Shown here: positions 7,667 through 17,098 of the stretch, one piece after another
Position numbering within the stretch: position 1 is the first letter of the stretch
Layout of the letters: each line of letters starts with the position of its first letter
Assembly: GCA_963806495.1 (NCBI GenBank)
Contig: CAWDYA010000006.1
Location: 124,001-188,000 of the forward strand
Source: CAWDYA01 sp963806495
Lineage (GTDB): Bacteria > Acidobacteriota > Polarisedimenticolia > JACPZX01 > DASXTC01
Direction: 5' to 3'
Length of the DNA stretch: 64,000 bases
The notes under the pieces: model-generated
Seen by the model: the letters and a program-made list of their open reading frames with translations, nothing else
What the model was told of the DNA's origin: nothing
Databases searched by the model: none
Made by a program: the position numbers and the translations under genes

Positions 7667-9201
7667 GGCGGATCCTCGCGGGCCTGGCCCTGATTCTCAC
7701 CTGCGCGCCGCCGGCGCTCGCCGACGGCCGGGTCGTCGTCGGGTCCAAGAACTTCGCCGAGAGCCGACTTCTGGCCGAGATGTTCGCCCGCCTGATCGAG
7801 GCCAGGACCGATCTGGAGGTCGAGCGCCGTTTCGGTCTGGCGGGGACGCAGGTCTGCTTCGAGGCATTGCGATCCGGCGCGATCGATCTCTACCCCGAGT
7901 ACACCGGCACCGGGCTATTGAGCCTGCTCGGCGAGCCGCCTCTGCACGATGCCCGCGAGACGCTCAACGCCGTGCGAAACGAGTTCCTCACGCGGTTCGA
8001 CCTTCGCTGGCTGCCTCCTCTGGGTTTCGAGAACGCATACGAGCTGGCGGTGCCCGCCGATCTGGCCGCGCGTCATCACCTGGCGACGATCTCCGACCTG
8101 GCCGCGGTGGCCCCGGAACTGAGCGCGGGCTTCGGATACGAGTTCATCGAACGGCCCGACGGGCTGCCGGGTCTGCGCGACACCTACGGCATCGAGTTCA
8201 AGGAGGTCCGCGCCCTCCAGCAGACGTTGAAATACCAGGCGGCGGCCGCGCGGCAGATCGACTGTCTCGATGTCTACACGACCGACGGCCGGCTGCTCGC
8301 CAACGACCTCGTGGTGCTCGAGGACGATCGCGGCTTCTTTCCGCCGTATCAGGCCGCCCCTCTCGTCCGCGGCGTCACCCTGCGCGAGCATCCCGAGGTC
8401 GGCAACACGCTCTCGCTTCTAGCGGACGCTCTCGACGAGCGCACGATGCGAGCCCTGAATCTCCGCGTGCAGGTGCGAAACGACCCCGTGCCGCGCGTGG
8501 CGCAGGAGGCGCTCGAGGGTCTCGGTCTGGTCGGATCCAGGCGGGTCGAGGACGTGTCGACGCACGAGGTGTCCTTCGCCGCGTATCTTTGGGCCAGCCG
8601 ATACGACCTCAGCCGTCGCACCGCCGAGCACCTCGTTCTGACGGTGACGGCCCTCGCGCTCGGTATCCTTGTGGCCGGCCCCCTCGGGCTGCTGCTCGAG
8701 CGGCGCCGCAACCTGGCGGAGCCGGTGATCCGCGTCGTGGGGATCACCCAGACGATCCCCTCCATCGCGCTGCTGGCCTTCACGATCCCCGTCCTCGGGG
8801 TGGGGCCCATTCCGGCGCTCGTGGCGCTCTGGGTTTATTCGCTCTTCCCCATCCTGCGCAACACCTACACCGGGGTCCGGGACGCCTCGCCCGACGCGGT
8901 GCAGGCCGCGACCGCGCTGGGGATGACGGAGACGCAGGTGCTGGCCCGTGTGCGGCTGCCGCTGGCCGTTCCGGTGATTCTCGCCGGCGTGAGAACGTCG
9001 GCGGTGCTGACCGTGGGAACCGCCACCCTGGCGGCTTTCATCGGCGCGGGCGGTCTCGGGGTTCCGATCGTGGCCGGGCTCCAGCTCGCGGACACGACCC
9101 GCATCCTCTCGGGCGCCCTCCCGGCCGCCGCGCTGGCCCTGCTCGTCGACCGCGCGCTGGCGGGCGTGGAGCATGCGCTCCGGCCGAACGGGATCGACTG
9201 A
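7663..9201 (+). CDS. Osmoprotectant-type ABC transporter substrate-binding protein fused to permease
   Basis: A 512-aa protein. A signal peptide (MRRILAGLALILTCAPPALADG) leads into an OpuAC-like binding domain (VVVGSKNFAESRLLAEMFARL, IDLYPEYTGTGL, LDVYTTDGRL) to about residue 290. About six membrane helices of a BPD permease follow, with the ATPase-coupling loop (AATALGMTETQVLARVRLPLA). It overlaps the ATPase gene by 4 bp, so the pair makes a complete importer. In many relatives the order is permease then binding protein; here it is reversed. The substrate could be glycine betaine, choline, carnitine or another cationic small molecule; it cannot be fixed from sequence. Confidence 0.87.
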   Translation: MRRILAGLALILTCAPPALADGRVVVGSKNFAESRLLAEMFARLIEARTDLEVERRFGLAGTQVCFEALRSGAIDLYPEYTGTGLLSLLGEPPLHDARETLNAVRNEFLTRFDLRWLPPLGFENAYELAVPADLAARHHLATISDLAAVAPELSAGFGYEFIERPDGLPGLRDTYGIEFKEVRALQQTLKYQAAAARQIDCLDVYTTDGRLLANDLVVLEDDRGFFPPYQAAPLVRGVTLREHPEVGNTLSLLADALDERTMRALNLRVQVRNDPVPRVAQEALEGLGLVGSRRVEDVSTHEVSFAAYLWASRYDLSRRTAEHLVLTVTALALGILVAGPLGLLLERRRNLAEPVIRVVGITQTIPSIALLAFTIPVLGVGPIPALVALWVYSLFPILRNTYTGVRDASPDAVQAATALGMTETQVLARVRLPLAVPVILAGVRTSAVLTVGTATLAAFIGAGGLGVPIVAGLQLADTTRILSGALPAAALALLVDRALAGVEHALRPNGID

Positions 9202-9273
9202 CTGGCACACGCCGTACTCTCGAGGCGGAGTCTGACATGACCCACCACGACCTTCCACGGGGTGTTGCTATTT

Positions 9274-9299
9274 ATGACATGCAGAATCCTGCTTGTCAT
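9274..9299. promoter_or_regulatory. 26-bp palindrome upstream of the flavoprotein promoter
   Basis: TGACATGCAG (9275-9284) and CTGCTTGTCA (9289-9298) are inverted copies with one central mismatch each, separated by AATC and extended by one more A-T pair at each side. The palindrome ends 2 bp before a strong -35 box, a common position for an activator or repressor. Regulator unknown. Confidence 0.6.
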
Positions 9300-9300
9300 G

Positions 9301-9329
9301 TTGACGGTTCCGACCGAGCCCCGTATAGT
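9301..9329 (+). promoter_or_regulatory. Sigma-70 promoter of the flavoprotein-cNMP gene
   Basis: TTGACG (9301-9306), a 17-bp spacer and TATAGT (9324-9329), which would start transcription near 9336. This leaves a leader of about 130 nt before the proposed start at 9468. Confidence 0.6.
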
Positions 9330-9467
9330 TGAAGGACGATAGGCATGATCTGATGCCCGTACGGCCCGGACAGAGAGCCCGCGGGACGCGGCATAGGGGT
9401 GTCCGCGTGGAAGCTGCCCGCCCTCTCTCCCTCAGCCTGGCCTGGACGCGCATCGACGGAGGTGAGG

Positions 9468-11255
9468 GTGCGTGTGACGGCTTCGCCGGCTCCCCGAGGC
9501 CTCCGGCTGCTTGACGGCGCCCGCATCGGAGTCCTCGGAAGCGGCCCCGCCGGGTCCTTCTTCGCCTTCTTCCTCCTGGACATCGCGGCACGCTTCGGCC
9601 TGACGCTCGACGTGGAGCTGATCGAGTGGAAGGACTTCGCCGCCACCGGCGCCGGCGGCTGCAATCACTGCGGAGGCATCGTCTCCGAGTCGCTCGTCCA
9701 GACTCTCTCCACCGAAGGGATAACGCTGCCGGACAACGTGGTCAAGCGGGGGATCGACTCGTACGTCCTGCACGTGGACGAGGGAAACGTGAGGATCGGG
9801 ACGATGCTCAACGAGATGCGGATCGCCGCCGTGCACCGCGGCGGCGGGCCCCGTGGCGCCGCACCTTCCTCCTGGCGCAGCTTCGACGGCTTCCTCCAGG
9901 AGATGGCGCGGGACCGCGGCGCCCGGCTCGTCTCCGGCAAGGTGGACGGCGTCCGCTTCGTGGACGGCCGCCCGCAGATGAAGGTCGCCGGGGGGGAATA
10001 CCGGACCTACGATCTGCTGGCCGTGGCGGCCGGCGTGAACAGCTCGATCCTCAAGGCGTTCGAGACGCCGCGTCTGAAGTACCGTGCACCACGCACGACC
10101 CGGGCATACGTGTGCGAGTACTTCCTCGGAGCCGACGCCGTCGAGCGACATGTCGGCAGCGCCATGCACATGTTCCTTCTCGACGTCCCGCGTCTGCAGT
10201 TCGCCGCGATCATTCCCAAGGGGGATCACATCACGTTGTGCCTGCTCGGCCGCGACATCGACCGCCGGCTCGTGGAGACGGCGCTCGAAACACCGGAACT
10301 GCGCGGCTGCTTCCCTCCCGAGTGGCATCCACCGGAGAACCACTGCCACTGCGCTCCGAGACTGAACCTCAGCGGAGCTTCGCGGCCCTATGCCGACAGG
10401 CTGGTCTTCGTCGGCGACGCGGCCATGTCACGGCTCTACAAGGACGGGATCCACGCCGCCTTCCGTACGGCCCGCGCTGCGGCCGTGACGGCGGTGTGCG
10501 AGGGGATCTCGGCCGACGATTTCCGGCGGCATTACTGGCCCACCTGCCGGGACATCCAGCGCGACAACCGGGTCGGTGAGGTGATGTTTGCCGTCACCAC
10601 CCTGATTCAGCGGCTCGCCTTCGCGCGGCGCGGCCTCCTGAGGATGACGAGCCGCGAGCAGTCGGGCCCGCCCGGGGCGGCCGTCATGAGCCGCGTCCTG
10701 TGGGACATGTTCACCGGCAGCGCCTCGTACAGGAGGGTCTTCATGCGCACGCTGTCACCACGGTTTCTCGCCCGCGTCTGCCGGGACATGGGCGCCGGGC
10801 TCCTCTCCCGGAGCGTTCCGCGCGACCCGGCCCGTCATCGGCCGGCGGTCGGAGGTCTCGGCAGGCTCTACCAGGACGGCGAGGAGATCGTCCGCGAGGG
10901 TGAAACGGGCCATTGCATGTACGTCGTGCAGGAGGGCGAGGTCGAAGTGGTGCGTCGCACGACCGTCGGCCCCGTGCGTCTCACCGTGCTGGGCAGGGGC
11001 GACCTGTTCGGAGAAATGGCCCTGATCGACCAGGAGGTACGCTCGGCCACGGTGCGCGCGCTCGGACCGGCGCGCGTCCTCACCGTCGACAAGAAGGTCT
11101 TCCTGAAGAAGATCCATGAAGACCCGTCTCTGGCTTTCCGGACCCTGGAGCGCATGTCACGCCGCATCCGCGAGCTGGATGAGCGACTGGCGACGTTACA
11201 GGAGCACCACGCCGGCGAGCGGGAGGCCGATCCGGCTCACCCTCGCGTGACATAG
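9468..11255 (+). CDS. FAD-dependent oxidoreductase with C-terminal cyclic-nucleotide-binding domain
   Basis: A 595-aa protein. The N-terminal Rossmann fold has GVLGSGPAGSF, and a second FAD motif reads RLVFVGDAAMSRLYKDGIHAAF, as in the geranylgeranyl-reductase/PHBH-like flavoproteins. The extra Cys/His patch GAGGCNHCGG near residue 60 is unusual. The last 130 residues form a cNMP-binding jelly roll (GEEIVREGETGHCMYVVQEGEVEVV, then GDLFGEMALIDQEVRSATVRA with the phosphate-cassette Arg). The GTG at 9468 is chosen for GGAGG at 9458-9462; 9474 and further upstream starts are possible. Inference: an enzyme gated by cAMP/cGMP or by docking. Its 3' end overlaps the convergent aminotransferase gene by 19 bp. 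Confidence 0.8.
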   Translation: MRVTASPAPRGLRLLDGARIGVLGSGPAGSFFAFFLLDIAARFGLTLDVELIEWKDFAATGAGGCNHCGGIVSESLVQTLSTEGITLPDNVVKRGIDSYVLHVDEGNVRIGTMLNEMRIAAVHRGGGPRGAAPSSWRSFDGFLQEMARDRGARLVSGKVDGVRFVDGRPQMKVAGGEYRTYDLLAVAAGVNSSILKAFETPRLKYRAPRTTRAYVCEYFLGADAVERHVGSAMHMFLLDVPRLQFAAIIPKGDHITLCLLGRDIDRRLVETALETPELRGCFPPEWHPPENHCHCAPRLNLSGASRPYADRLVFVGDAAMSRLYKDGIHAAFRTARAAAVTAVCEGISADDFRRHYWPTCRDIQRDNRVGEVMFAVTTLIQRLAFARRGLLRMTSREQSGPPGAAVMSRVLWDMFTGSASYRRVFMRTLSPRFLARVCRDMGAGLLSRSVPRDPARHRPAVGGLGRLYQDGEEIVREGETGHCMYVVQEGEVEVVRRTTVGPVRLTVLGRGDLFGEMALIDQEVRSATVRALGPARVLTVDKKVFLKKIHEDPSLAFRTLERMSRRIRELDERLATLQEHHAGEREADPAHPRVT

Positions 11256-12661
11256 TCGTTGTGGAAGGCGATCCAGCGGGGCAGCGCCTCCTCCAGCACC
11301 TTCCTCGACGGCAGAAACGCGATCCGCAGGTGGCTCGTGCCCGGCTTCTGCCCGAACCCCTCGCCGTTCACGGTGCAGATCCCCGTCGATTCGAGCAGGC
11401 TCATGCAGTAGTCGAAATCACCGGTGCCGGCGGGTAGCTTCCCCAGCCGGGGGAACAGGTACATCGCCCCGGTTCGCCCGAAGCAGGCCACGCCTTCCAT
11501 CCTGCCAAACGCCTCGCGGATCATCGCCGCCTTGTCGAACAGGTCCCTCAGGATCCTCTCCTTCTGCTCGGCGAACCGATCGAGGACAGGGCCGGGGGCC
11601 GGCGGTGTCACCAGCAGGTAGGTGAGAAGCTGCCCAACCGTGTTGGAGCACAGGTTCACCGAGGCCTGCTTCCGCAGCAGATCGGTGAAGGTCGCCTTCG
11701 TCCCCGACACGGGCGGCAGGTTCCTCGCCTCGATGTATCCGCCCCGATGCCCGCACTCGCCGTAGAACCCCTTCGAGGTGCTGTGGAGGCTGAGCAGGGG
11801 TATGGCTCGCTTTCCGATCGCCCTGGCGAAGGAGACGAAACGCCCCCCGTACACGTTCTCCTGATATACCTCGTCGGCGATGATCACCAGCTCATGCTTC
11901 TCTGCGAACCGGATCACCCCCTCCACGCTTTCCTCGTCGAGGACGGCGCCGGTCGGGTTGCCCGGGTTGATCACCACGATACCCTTCACCTTGACGCCGT
12001 CCGCGCGGGCCTGCCCCATCGCCTCCTCGAGCACGTCCGGCGTCAGGGCCCAGCCATTCTCCTCGTCCGGGTAGTAGTTGATCTGGGTGCCACCGCACTT
12101 GCGAATGGTCGCGGAGTAGAGCGGGTACTGAGGAGTCGGGATCATGATCCCGTCGGTGCGCTCCGCGATCAGCATCTCCAGGATGAACCGCGCCCCTTCG
12201 CTCGCCCCGTTGGTGAGATAGATGTGCTCCGGGTCGGCCACGAGGCTGCCGGTCGCCTCCACGTCGTCCCGCCGATCGATGAAGCGGGCGATCGCCTCGC
12301 GGATGAACATATGGCCGCCGGTCTCGGTGTAGGCGCCCATGCCGGTCTCGATCCGGGACAGGGTCGCCTCGGCGAAATCCAGAAGCTCGTCCGGCACGCG
12401 GTCCTCGGCCGGCAGGCCGGTCGCCGCCGGCAGGCGGTTGAGCCGCCGTTCCCTCTCGATCCGCACCGGCGTCTCGAGCAGGCTCAGCACCTCGCGGTAA
12501 TACGCGATCGGCTCCTGCCCGAGCGCCTGCGGATTGCCGATGTGACAGGGTATGATCGCCCGGCCCTGGCGTTTCAGGACGCCGGCCCTCTGGGCGAGCG
12601 GCCCGCGTACGGCGTATTCCATCTCGATGATGTCCGGGTTCACCACGATCGGCTCGGGCAT
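11237..12661 (-). CDS. PLP-dependent aminotransferase, alanine/aspartate aminotransferase type (class I/II)
   Basis: A 474-aa fold-type I aminotransferase. Visible are IPCHIGNPQALGQ, IYLTNGASEGARF, a PTPQYPLYSATI loop, INPGNPTG, DEVYQENVYG and the Schiff-base lysine in SLHSTSKGFYGECGHRGGY. The long N-terminal extension and the GNPQALGQ/QYPLYSA signatures match the alanine aminotransferase group (pyruvate plus glutamate to alanine plus 2-oxoglutarate), usually 470-500 aa. The start is ATG 12661 behind GGAGA. Cytoplasmic amino-acid metabolism; it stands alone between two unrelated genes. Confidence 0.85.
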   Translation of the reverse strand: MPEPIVVNPDIIEMEYAVRGPLAQRAGVLKRQGRAIIPCHIGNPQALGQEPIAYYREVLSLLETPVRIERERRLNRLPAATGLPAEDRVPDELLDFAEATLSRIETGMGAYTETGGHMFIREAIARFIDRRDDVEATGSLVADPEHIYLTNGASEGARFILEMLIAERTDGIMIPTPQYPLYSATIRKCGGTQINYYPDEENGWALTPDVLEEAMGQARADGVKVKGIVVINPGNPTGAVLDEESVEGVIRFAEKHELVIIADEVYQENVYGGRFVSFARAIGKRAIPLLSLHSTSKGFYGECGHRGGYIEARNLPPVSGTKATFTDLLRKQASVNLCSNTVGQLLTYLLVTPPAPGPVLDRFAEQKERILRDLFDKAAMIREAFGRMEGVACFGRTGAMYLFPRLGKLPAGTGDFDYCMSLLESTGICTVNGEGFGQKPGTSHLRIAFLPSRKVLEEALPRWIAFHNDYVTRG

Positions 12662-12741
12662 TCACGGTCTCCATGGTTGGATGAACGATCGATTGTCTCA
12701 TCCGCCGTGAGGAGGTTTCAAGACCCGCCCCTGGTGAAAGG

Positions 12742-13887
12742 CTAGACGTTGCCCGCGACGGTGGTGACGGCTCCGGTCGTCGCGTCGATGCGGCGGATAC
12801 GACCAAGCCCCTTCGTGACGTCCGACTCGACGAAATAGATGTTCCCCTCACCATCGACGGCGAGGCCCGCAGGCTGGATCACAGGCGTCGCGCGCGCGGT
12901 GCCGGGCTCGGCGTCTTCGGCGTCATGCCCGCCGCCCGCAACCAGATCGATCCTGTAGTCGGGCGGTGCGAGACGGATCAGGCGGTTGTTGCCCCACTCC
13001 GACACGATCAGCCCGCCCGAGCCGTCGAGGATAATGGCGCCGAAGTACTTGAAGCGGGCCTCGGCGCCGGGTGTCCCGATCGCGCTTCGCCCCTCCTCGC
13101 CGGTGCCCGCGATCGTCGTCACGAGCCCGGTCCCACCGTCGACACGACGTATCCGGTGGTTGTATGAATCCCCGATGACCAGATCGCCTGCCGGGCCGAT
13201 CGCGACGACCTCCGGGCGGCGGAACGCGGCCTTGATCGCCGGTCCGCCGTCGCCGGACTCCCCTTCGTCTCCGGTGCCGGCCACCGTGCGGATCTCTCCC
13301 GTGACGGCATCGACACGTCGTATGCGGTGGCCCTCGCTGTCGGCGACATAGAGGTTCCCGGCCCTATCGACGCAGACCCCGTGCGGACCATGGAGGGTCG
13401 CCGCGGCCGCCGGCCCGAGATCGCCGGAATACCCTTCCGTGCCGTTGCCTGCGAGCGTGCTGATGAGGCCGGTCCCCATGTCGACCCTTCGGATACGCTC
13501 GTTGCCGGTGTCGCTGATCACGACGTTGCCCGCCGCATCGATCGCGACGTCGGTGGGCGCGTTGAGCATCGCCCGCGTCGCCGGCCCGCCGTCGCCGCTG
13601 TAGCCTCGCACACCCAGCCCGGCGATCGTCTCTATGGCGCCGGTGGCCGGATCGATACGGCGGACCCGATCGGCCGCACGCTCGGCGACGTACAGCCGAC
13701 CTGACGCGTCGATGGCCAGACCGGTCGGATACTGCAGGTGCGCCCGCCGGGCCGGTGTCTTCCGCACGAACGCGCCTGCCGCGGGCGCCGGCCGCGGTTC
13801 CGGTTTCCCGGCGGCCGCCGGAAAGGCGACCCCGGCTGCGACGAGCATCAGGAAGAAGAAAAGACCGGCTGTGCTGTTCCGGTTCAT
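12742..13887 (-). CDS. Secreted NHL-repeat beta-propeller protein
   Basis: A 381-aa protein with a signal peptide (MNRNSTAGLFFFLMLVAAGVAF, cleavage after about PAAAG) and then five to six NHL blades. Each blade reads like GLAIDASGRLYVAERAADRVRRID followed by AGLGVRGYSGDGGPA or a close variant. The NGTEGYSGDLGPA/GTGDEGESGDGGPA spacer is typical of bacterial NHL proteins in gene-rich soil phyla. A six-bladed propeller outside the cytoplasm is predicted. NHL propellers are ligand or protein platforms or lyases; no catalytic residue set is recognised. Confidence 0.87.
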   Translation of the reverse strand: MNRNSTAGLFFFLMLVAAGVAFPAAAGKPEPRPAPAAGAFVRKTPARRAHLQYPTGLAIDASGRLYVAERAADRVRRIDPATGAIETIAGLGVRGYSGDGGPATRAMLNAPTDVAIDAAGNVVISDTGNERIRRVDMGTGLISTLAGNGTEGYSGDLGPAAAATLHGPHGVCVDRAGNLYVADSEGHRIRRVDAVTGEIRTVAGTGDEGESGDGGPAIKAAFRRPEVVAIGPAGDLVIGDSYNHRIRRVDGGTGLVTTIAGTGEEGRSAIGTPGAEARFKYFGAIILDGSGGLIVSEWGNNRLIRLAPPDYRIDLVAGGGHDAEDAEPGTARATPVIQPAGLAVDGEGNIYFVESDVTKGLGRIRRIDATTGAVTTVAGNV

Positions 13888-14203
13888 GAGCGGCCCCCAC
13901 CGCGGTGCGATCGCGCCGGACCTGCCCCCCGGCCCTCACGGCATCGGGGAGGAATCCATCATGCACGTCATCGCGTCACGTCCAATCTGAACAATCCTCT
14001 CCCCCGATTCAACTGCCGGGCCTGAGCGGGCGTCAGGCCGCGATCATCGAGATTATGATCCGGCTTTGACCGGCCCCGTATCCCCTATGTCGCGGCTTCG
14101 TCCCGCTGCGCCGCGTCTGTACCCAAGTAACTGTCCGGATTGAGCTTGTGGCCGGCCCGGCCGGACGGCCGCCCCGGGTGCGCCGCTTGCATGCGATCGA
14201 GGG
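13888..14203. other. Intergenic region between divergent NHL and cytochrome genes
   Basis: 316 bp without a convincing gene. It holds a perfect 7-bp-arm hairpin, GGCCTGA (14019-14025) with TCAGGCC (14033-14039), that lacks a T-tract and so is more likely a binding site than a terminator. GC-rich self-complementary sequence follows just before the cytochrome start. No clear -35/-10 pair was recognised in either direction. Confidence 0.4.
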
Positions 14204-17098
14204 ATGAGCGTCACACCCCCGCCCGCCCGCAGGCGATACGTCCGCGCGATCGGGCCCCGTCTGCGAAAGGTACTGTTCGTCGTTCTGGGCCTGTTCGCCC
14301 TGCTCGCCGTCAACTCCAGCTATCTCGCCGGCGTGTCGCTGCTCGAGTGGTGGACCGGCAGCGTCTACCAGAACTGGTTCTATCTCAACATGTTCCTGGT
14401 CCACCTGGTGCTCGGCGCGCTCATCGTCGTGCCGGTGGTGGTCTTCGGCGCGCTCCACATCCGCAACGCCTGGAACCGGCCAAACCGGCGCGCGGTCTAT
14501 GTCGGCTACGCGCTGTTCGGCGCGGCGCTGGTGCTGCTCGGCTCGGGGATCGTCCTCACGCGACTCGAAGGGATCATCGTCGTCAAGGACCCCCGTGTCC
14601 GCGAGGTCGCCTACTGGGCGCACGTCGTCGCGCCGCTCGCCGCCGCCTGGCTGTTCGTGCTGCACCGCCTGGCCGGCCCCCGCATCCGCTGGAGGATCGG
14701 GTTGAGATGGGCCATGGTGGCCGCCGTGTTCGCGGGAGTGCTGATCGTCTGGCAGGCGCAGGACCCGCGGAAGTGGAACGTCGAGGGGCCGAACGAGGGA
14801 GAGAAGTACTTCTTCCCGTCGCTTGCCCGCACCGCGACCGGCAACTTCATCCCGGAAAGGGTGCTGGTCAACGATCAGTACTGCGTGCGCTGCCACGAGG
14901 ACACGCACAAGAGCTGGGCGGTCTCGGTGCACCGGTTCAGCTCGTTCAACAACCCGCCGTATCTCTTCTCGGTGCGCGAGACGCGACGCACCGCCTTCGA
15001 GCGTGATGGCGACGTGCACGCCTCACGGTTCTGCGCCGGCTGCCACGATCCGGTGGTGTTCTTCTCCGGCAAGTTCGACGATCCGGAATTCGACGACGAG
15101 CACGATCCGGCCGGGCAGGCGGGCATCACATGCACCGTGTGCCATTCCATCACTCACATCAACAGCGTCCGGGGCAACTCGGACTACACCATCGACGAGC
15201 CGATCCACTACCCGTTCGCGACCAGCCACAACCCGTTCCTGCGCTGGGTGAACGAGCAGCTCGTCAAGGCCAAGCCGGAGTTCCACAAGCGGACATTTCT
15301 CAAGCCGTTCCACCGCACCTCCGAGTTCTGCGGCACCTGCCACAAGGTGCACCTGCCGCCGGAGCTGAACAACTACAAATGGCTGCGGGGACAGAACCAC
15401 TACGATGCCTGGCTCCTGTCCGGAGTGTCGGGGCACGGGGTCAGCAGCTTCTACTACCCTGACAAGGCGGTGCGCACCTGCGCGAAGTGCCACATGCCCC
15501 TCGAAGCCTCCAACCAGTTCGCCGCCCGCGACTTCGACGGCTCCGGCGTGATGAAGATCCACGACCACCAGTTCCCGAGCGCCAACACCGGGATCCCCAG
15601 GCTGCTCGGCATGCCCGACTGGGTGAACGAGAAGCACCGGGCGTTCGAGGAAGGGGTGATGCGGATCGACCTGTTCGGCGTCAAGGAGAGCGGCACGATC
15701 GACGGCCGGTTGATTGCGCCGGTGCGGCCCGAGGTGCCGGAGCTGGTGCCCGGCAGGAGCTATCTGCTCGAGACGGTCGTACGCACCCTCAAGATGGGCC
15801 ATTCCTTCACCCAGGGCACGGCCGATTCCAACGAGGTCTGGGTCGACCTGCGCGTCCTGAGCGGCGATCGCGTCATCGGCCGGACCGGCGGTCTCGGGCC
15901 CGCCAACGAAGTCGATCCCTGGTCCCACTTCATCAACGCCTATGTGCTGGATCGTGAGGGACGCCGGATCGATCGGCGCAACGCCCAGGACATCTTCATT
16001 CCCCTGTACAACCACCAGATCCCGCCGGGAGCGGCCGACTCGCTGCACTACCGCCTCGACCTTCCACGTGACCTGCGCGGGCCGGTCACGGTCGAGGCGC
16101 GTCTCCAGTACCGCAAGTTCGACACCACCTACATGAGGCACGTGTATGGCGACGACTATGTCAACACGCTGCCGATCATCACCCTGGCCGAGGATCGCGT
16201 CACCTTCCCCGTTCGCGGAACGGACGGCAGCGTTCCGTCGCAGGGTTGCAGCATCCCGGAGTGGCAGCGCTGGAACGACTACGGGATCGGTCTGCTTCGA
16301 AAGGGCGGCAAGAGCAAGGGGGAGCTGCGGCAGGCGGAAGAAGCGTTCAAGCGGGTGGAGGCGCTGGGCAGGCCTGACGGGCCGCTCAACCTGGCGCGCG
16401 TGTACATCGCGCAGGGCACCGTGCAGGACAAGGCGATCGACGCGCTGCAGAGGGCGGCCGCGTTCGATCCGCCCGCGCCGTCCTGGTCGATCGCCTGGTT
16501 CACCGGACAGGTGAACAAGCAGAACGGCTTTCTCGACGAGGCGATCGCCGAGTACAGGTCGATCGCAACGGCCGACAATGACGAGACCCGCCGCCGCGAG
16601 TTCGACTTCAGCAAGGACTATCGCCTGCTCAACGAGCTGGGCCAGACGATCTTCGAGCGAGCCAAGCAGGAGCGCGGCCCGGACCACACCGACGCACGCC
16701 GCAGGTTCCTTGCCGAGGCGGCCTCCTGGTTCGAGCGCTCCCTCGAAGTGGACCCGGAGAACGCGACCGCACACTACAATCTCTCGCTTCTCTACCGGCA
16801 GCTCGGCGAGCCCGAAAAGGCAAAGGAGCATCTGGACCTGTACAAGACGTACCGGCCCGACGACAACGCACGCGACAGGGCGATCGCGATCGCCCGCGCG
16901 GCCGACCCGGCCGCCGATCATGCCGCCGAGGCGATCGTGATCTACGATCTGCGTCGCCCCGGCGCCTTCGAGCTGTCGAACGCAGATGCCTCGACGCGTC
17001 GCGCCGCGGCGTTCGAGCTGAAGCCTCTCCCCGCGGCCGGCGCCACCCGGGTGGCGGAGCGGGACGGCGAGGCATCCAGCGGAGACGACAGACGATGA
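14204..17098 (+). CDS. Membrane-anchored five-haem cytochrome c with C-terminal TPR region
   Basis: A 964-aa protein. Residues 1-185 contain about four membrane helices (KVLFVVLGLFALLAV, FLVHLVLGALIVVPVVVFGAL, VYVGYALFGAALVLLGSGIVL, AMVAAVFAGVLIVW). A periplasmic segment follows with five CxxCH sites at residues 227, 277, 310, 376 and 426. After a beta-rich middle, the last 250 residues are TPR-like (PLNLARVYIAQGTVQDKAIDALQRAAAFDP; NATAHYNLSLLYRQLGEPEKAKEHLDLYK). Periplasmic electron transfer coupled to protein-protein contacts is inferred. It overlaps the following CRTAC1/UnbV gene by ATGA, so the two are probably one functional pair. The electron partner is not known. Confidence 0.85.
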   Translation: MSVTPPPARRRYVRAIGPRLRKVLFVVLGLFALLAVNSSYLAGVSLLEWWTGSVYQNWFYLNMFLVHLVLGALIVVPVVVFGALHIRNAWNRPNRRAVYVGYALFGAALVLLGSGIVLTRLEGIIVVKDPRVREVAYWAHVVAPLAAAWLFVLHRLAGPRIRWRIGLRWAMVAAVFAGVLIVWQAQDPRKWNVEGPNEGEKYFFPSLARTATGNFIPERVLVNDQYCVRCHEDTHKSWAVSVHRFSSFNNPPYLFSVRETRRTAFERDGDVHASRFCAGCHDPVVFFSGKFDDPEFDDEHDPAGQAGITCTVCHSITHINSVRGNSDYTIDEPIHYPFATSHNPFLRWVNEQLVKAKPEFHKRTFLKPFHRTSEFCGTCHKVHLPPELNNYKWLRGQNHYDAWLLSGVSGHGVSSFYYPDKAVRTCAKCHMPLEASNQFAARDFDGSGVMKIHDHQFPSANTGIPRLLGMPDWVNEKHRAFEEGVMRIDLFGVKESGTIDGRLIAPVRPEVPELVPGRSYLLETVVRTLKMGHSFTQGTADSNEVWVDLRVLSGDRVIGRTGGLGPANEVDPWSHFINAYVLDREGRRIDRRNAQDIFIPLYNHQIPPGAADSLHYRLDLPRDLRGPVTVEARLQYRKFDTTYMRHVYGDDYVNTLPIITLAEDRVTFPVRGTDGSVPSQGCSIPEWQRWNDYGIGLLRKGGKSKGELRQAEEAFKRVEALGRPDGPLNLARVYIAQGTVQDKAIDALQRAAAFDPPAPSWSIAWFTGQVNKQNGFLDEAIAEYRSIATADNDETRRREFDFSKDYRLLNELGQTIFERAKQERGPDHTDARRRFLAEAASWFERSLEVDPENATAHYNLSLLYRQLGEPEKAKEHLDLYKTYRPDDNARDRAIAIARAADPAADHAAEAIVIYDLRRPGAFELSNADASTRRAAAFELKPLPAAGATRVAERDGEASSGDDRR

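Noticed and set aside
15023..16921. A 632-codon minus-strand frame inside the multihaem cytochrome gene
   Set aside because: It is antisense to a protein with five CxxCH sites and TPRs and contains no recognisable domain.
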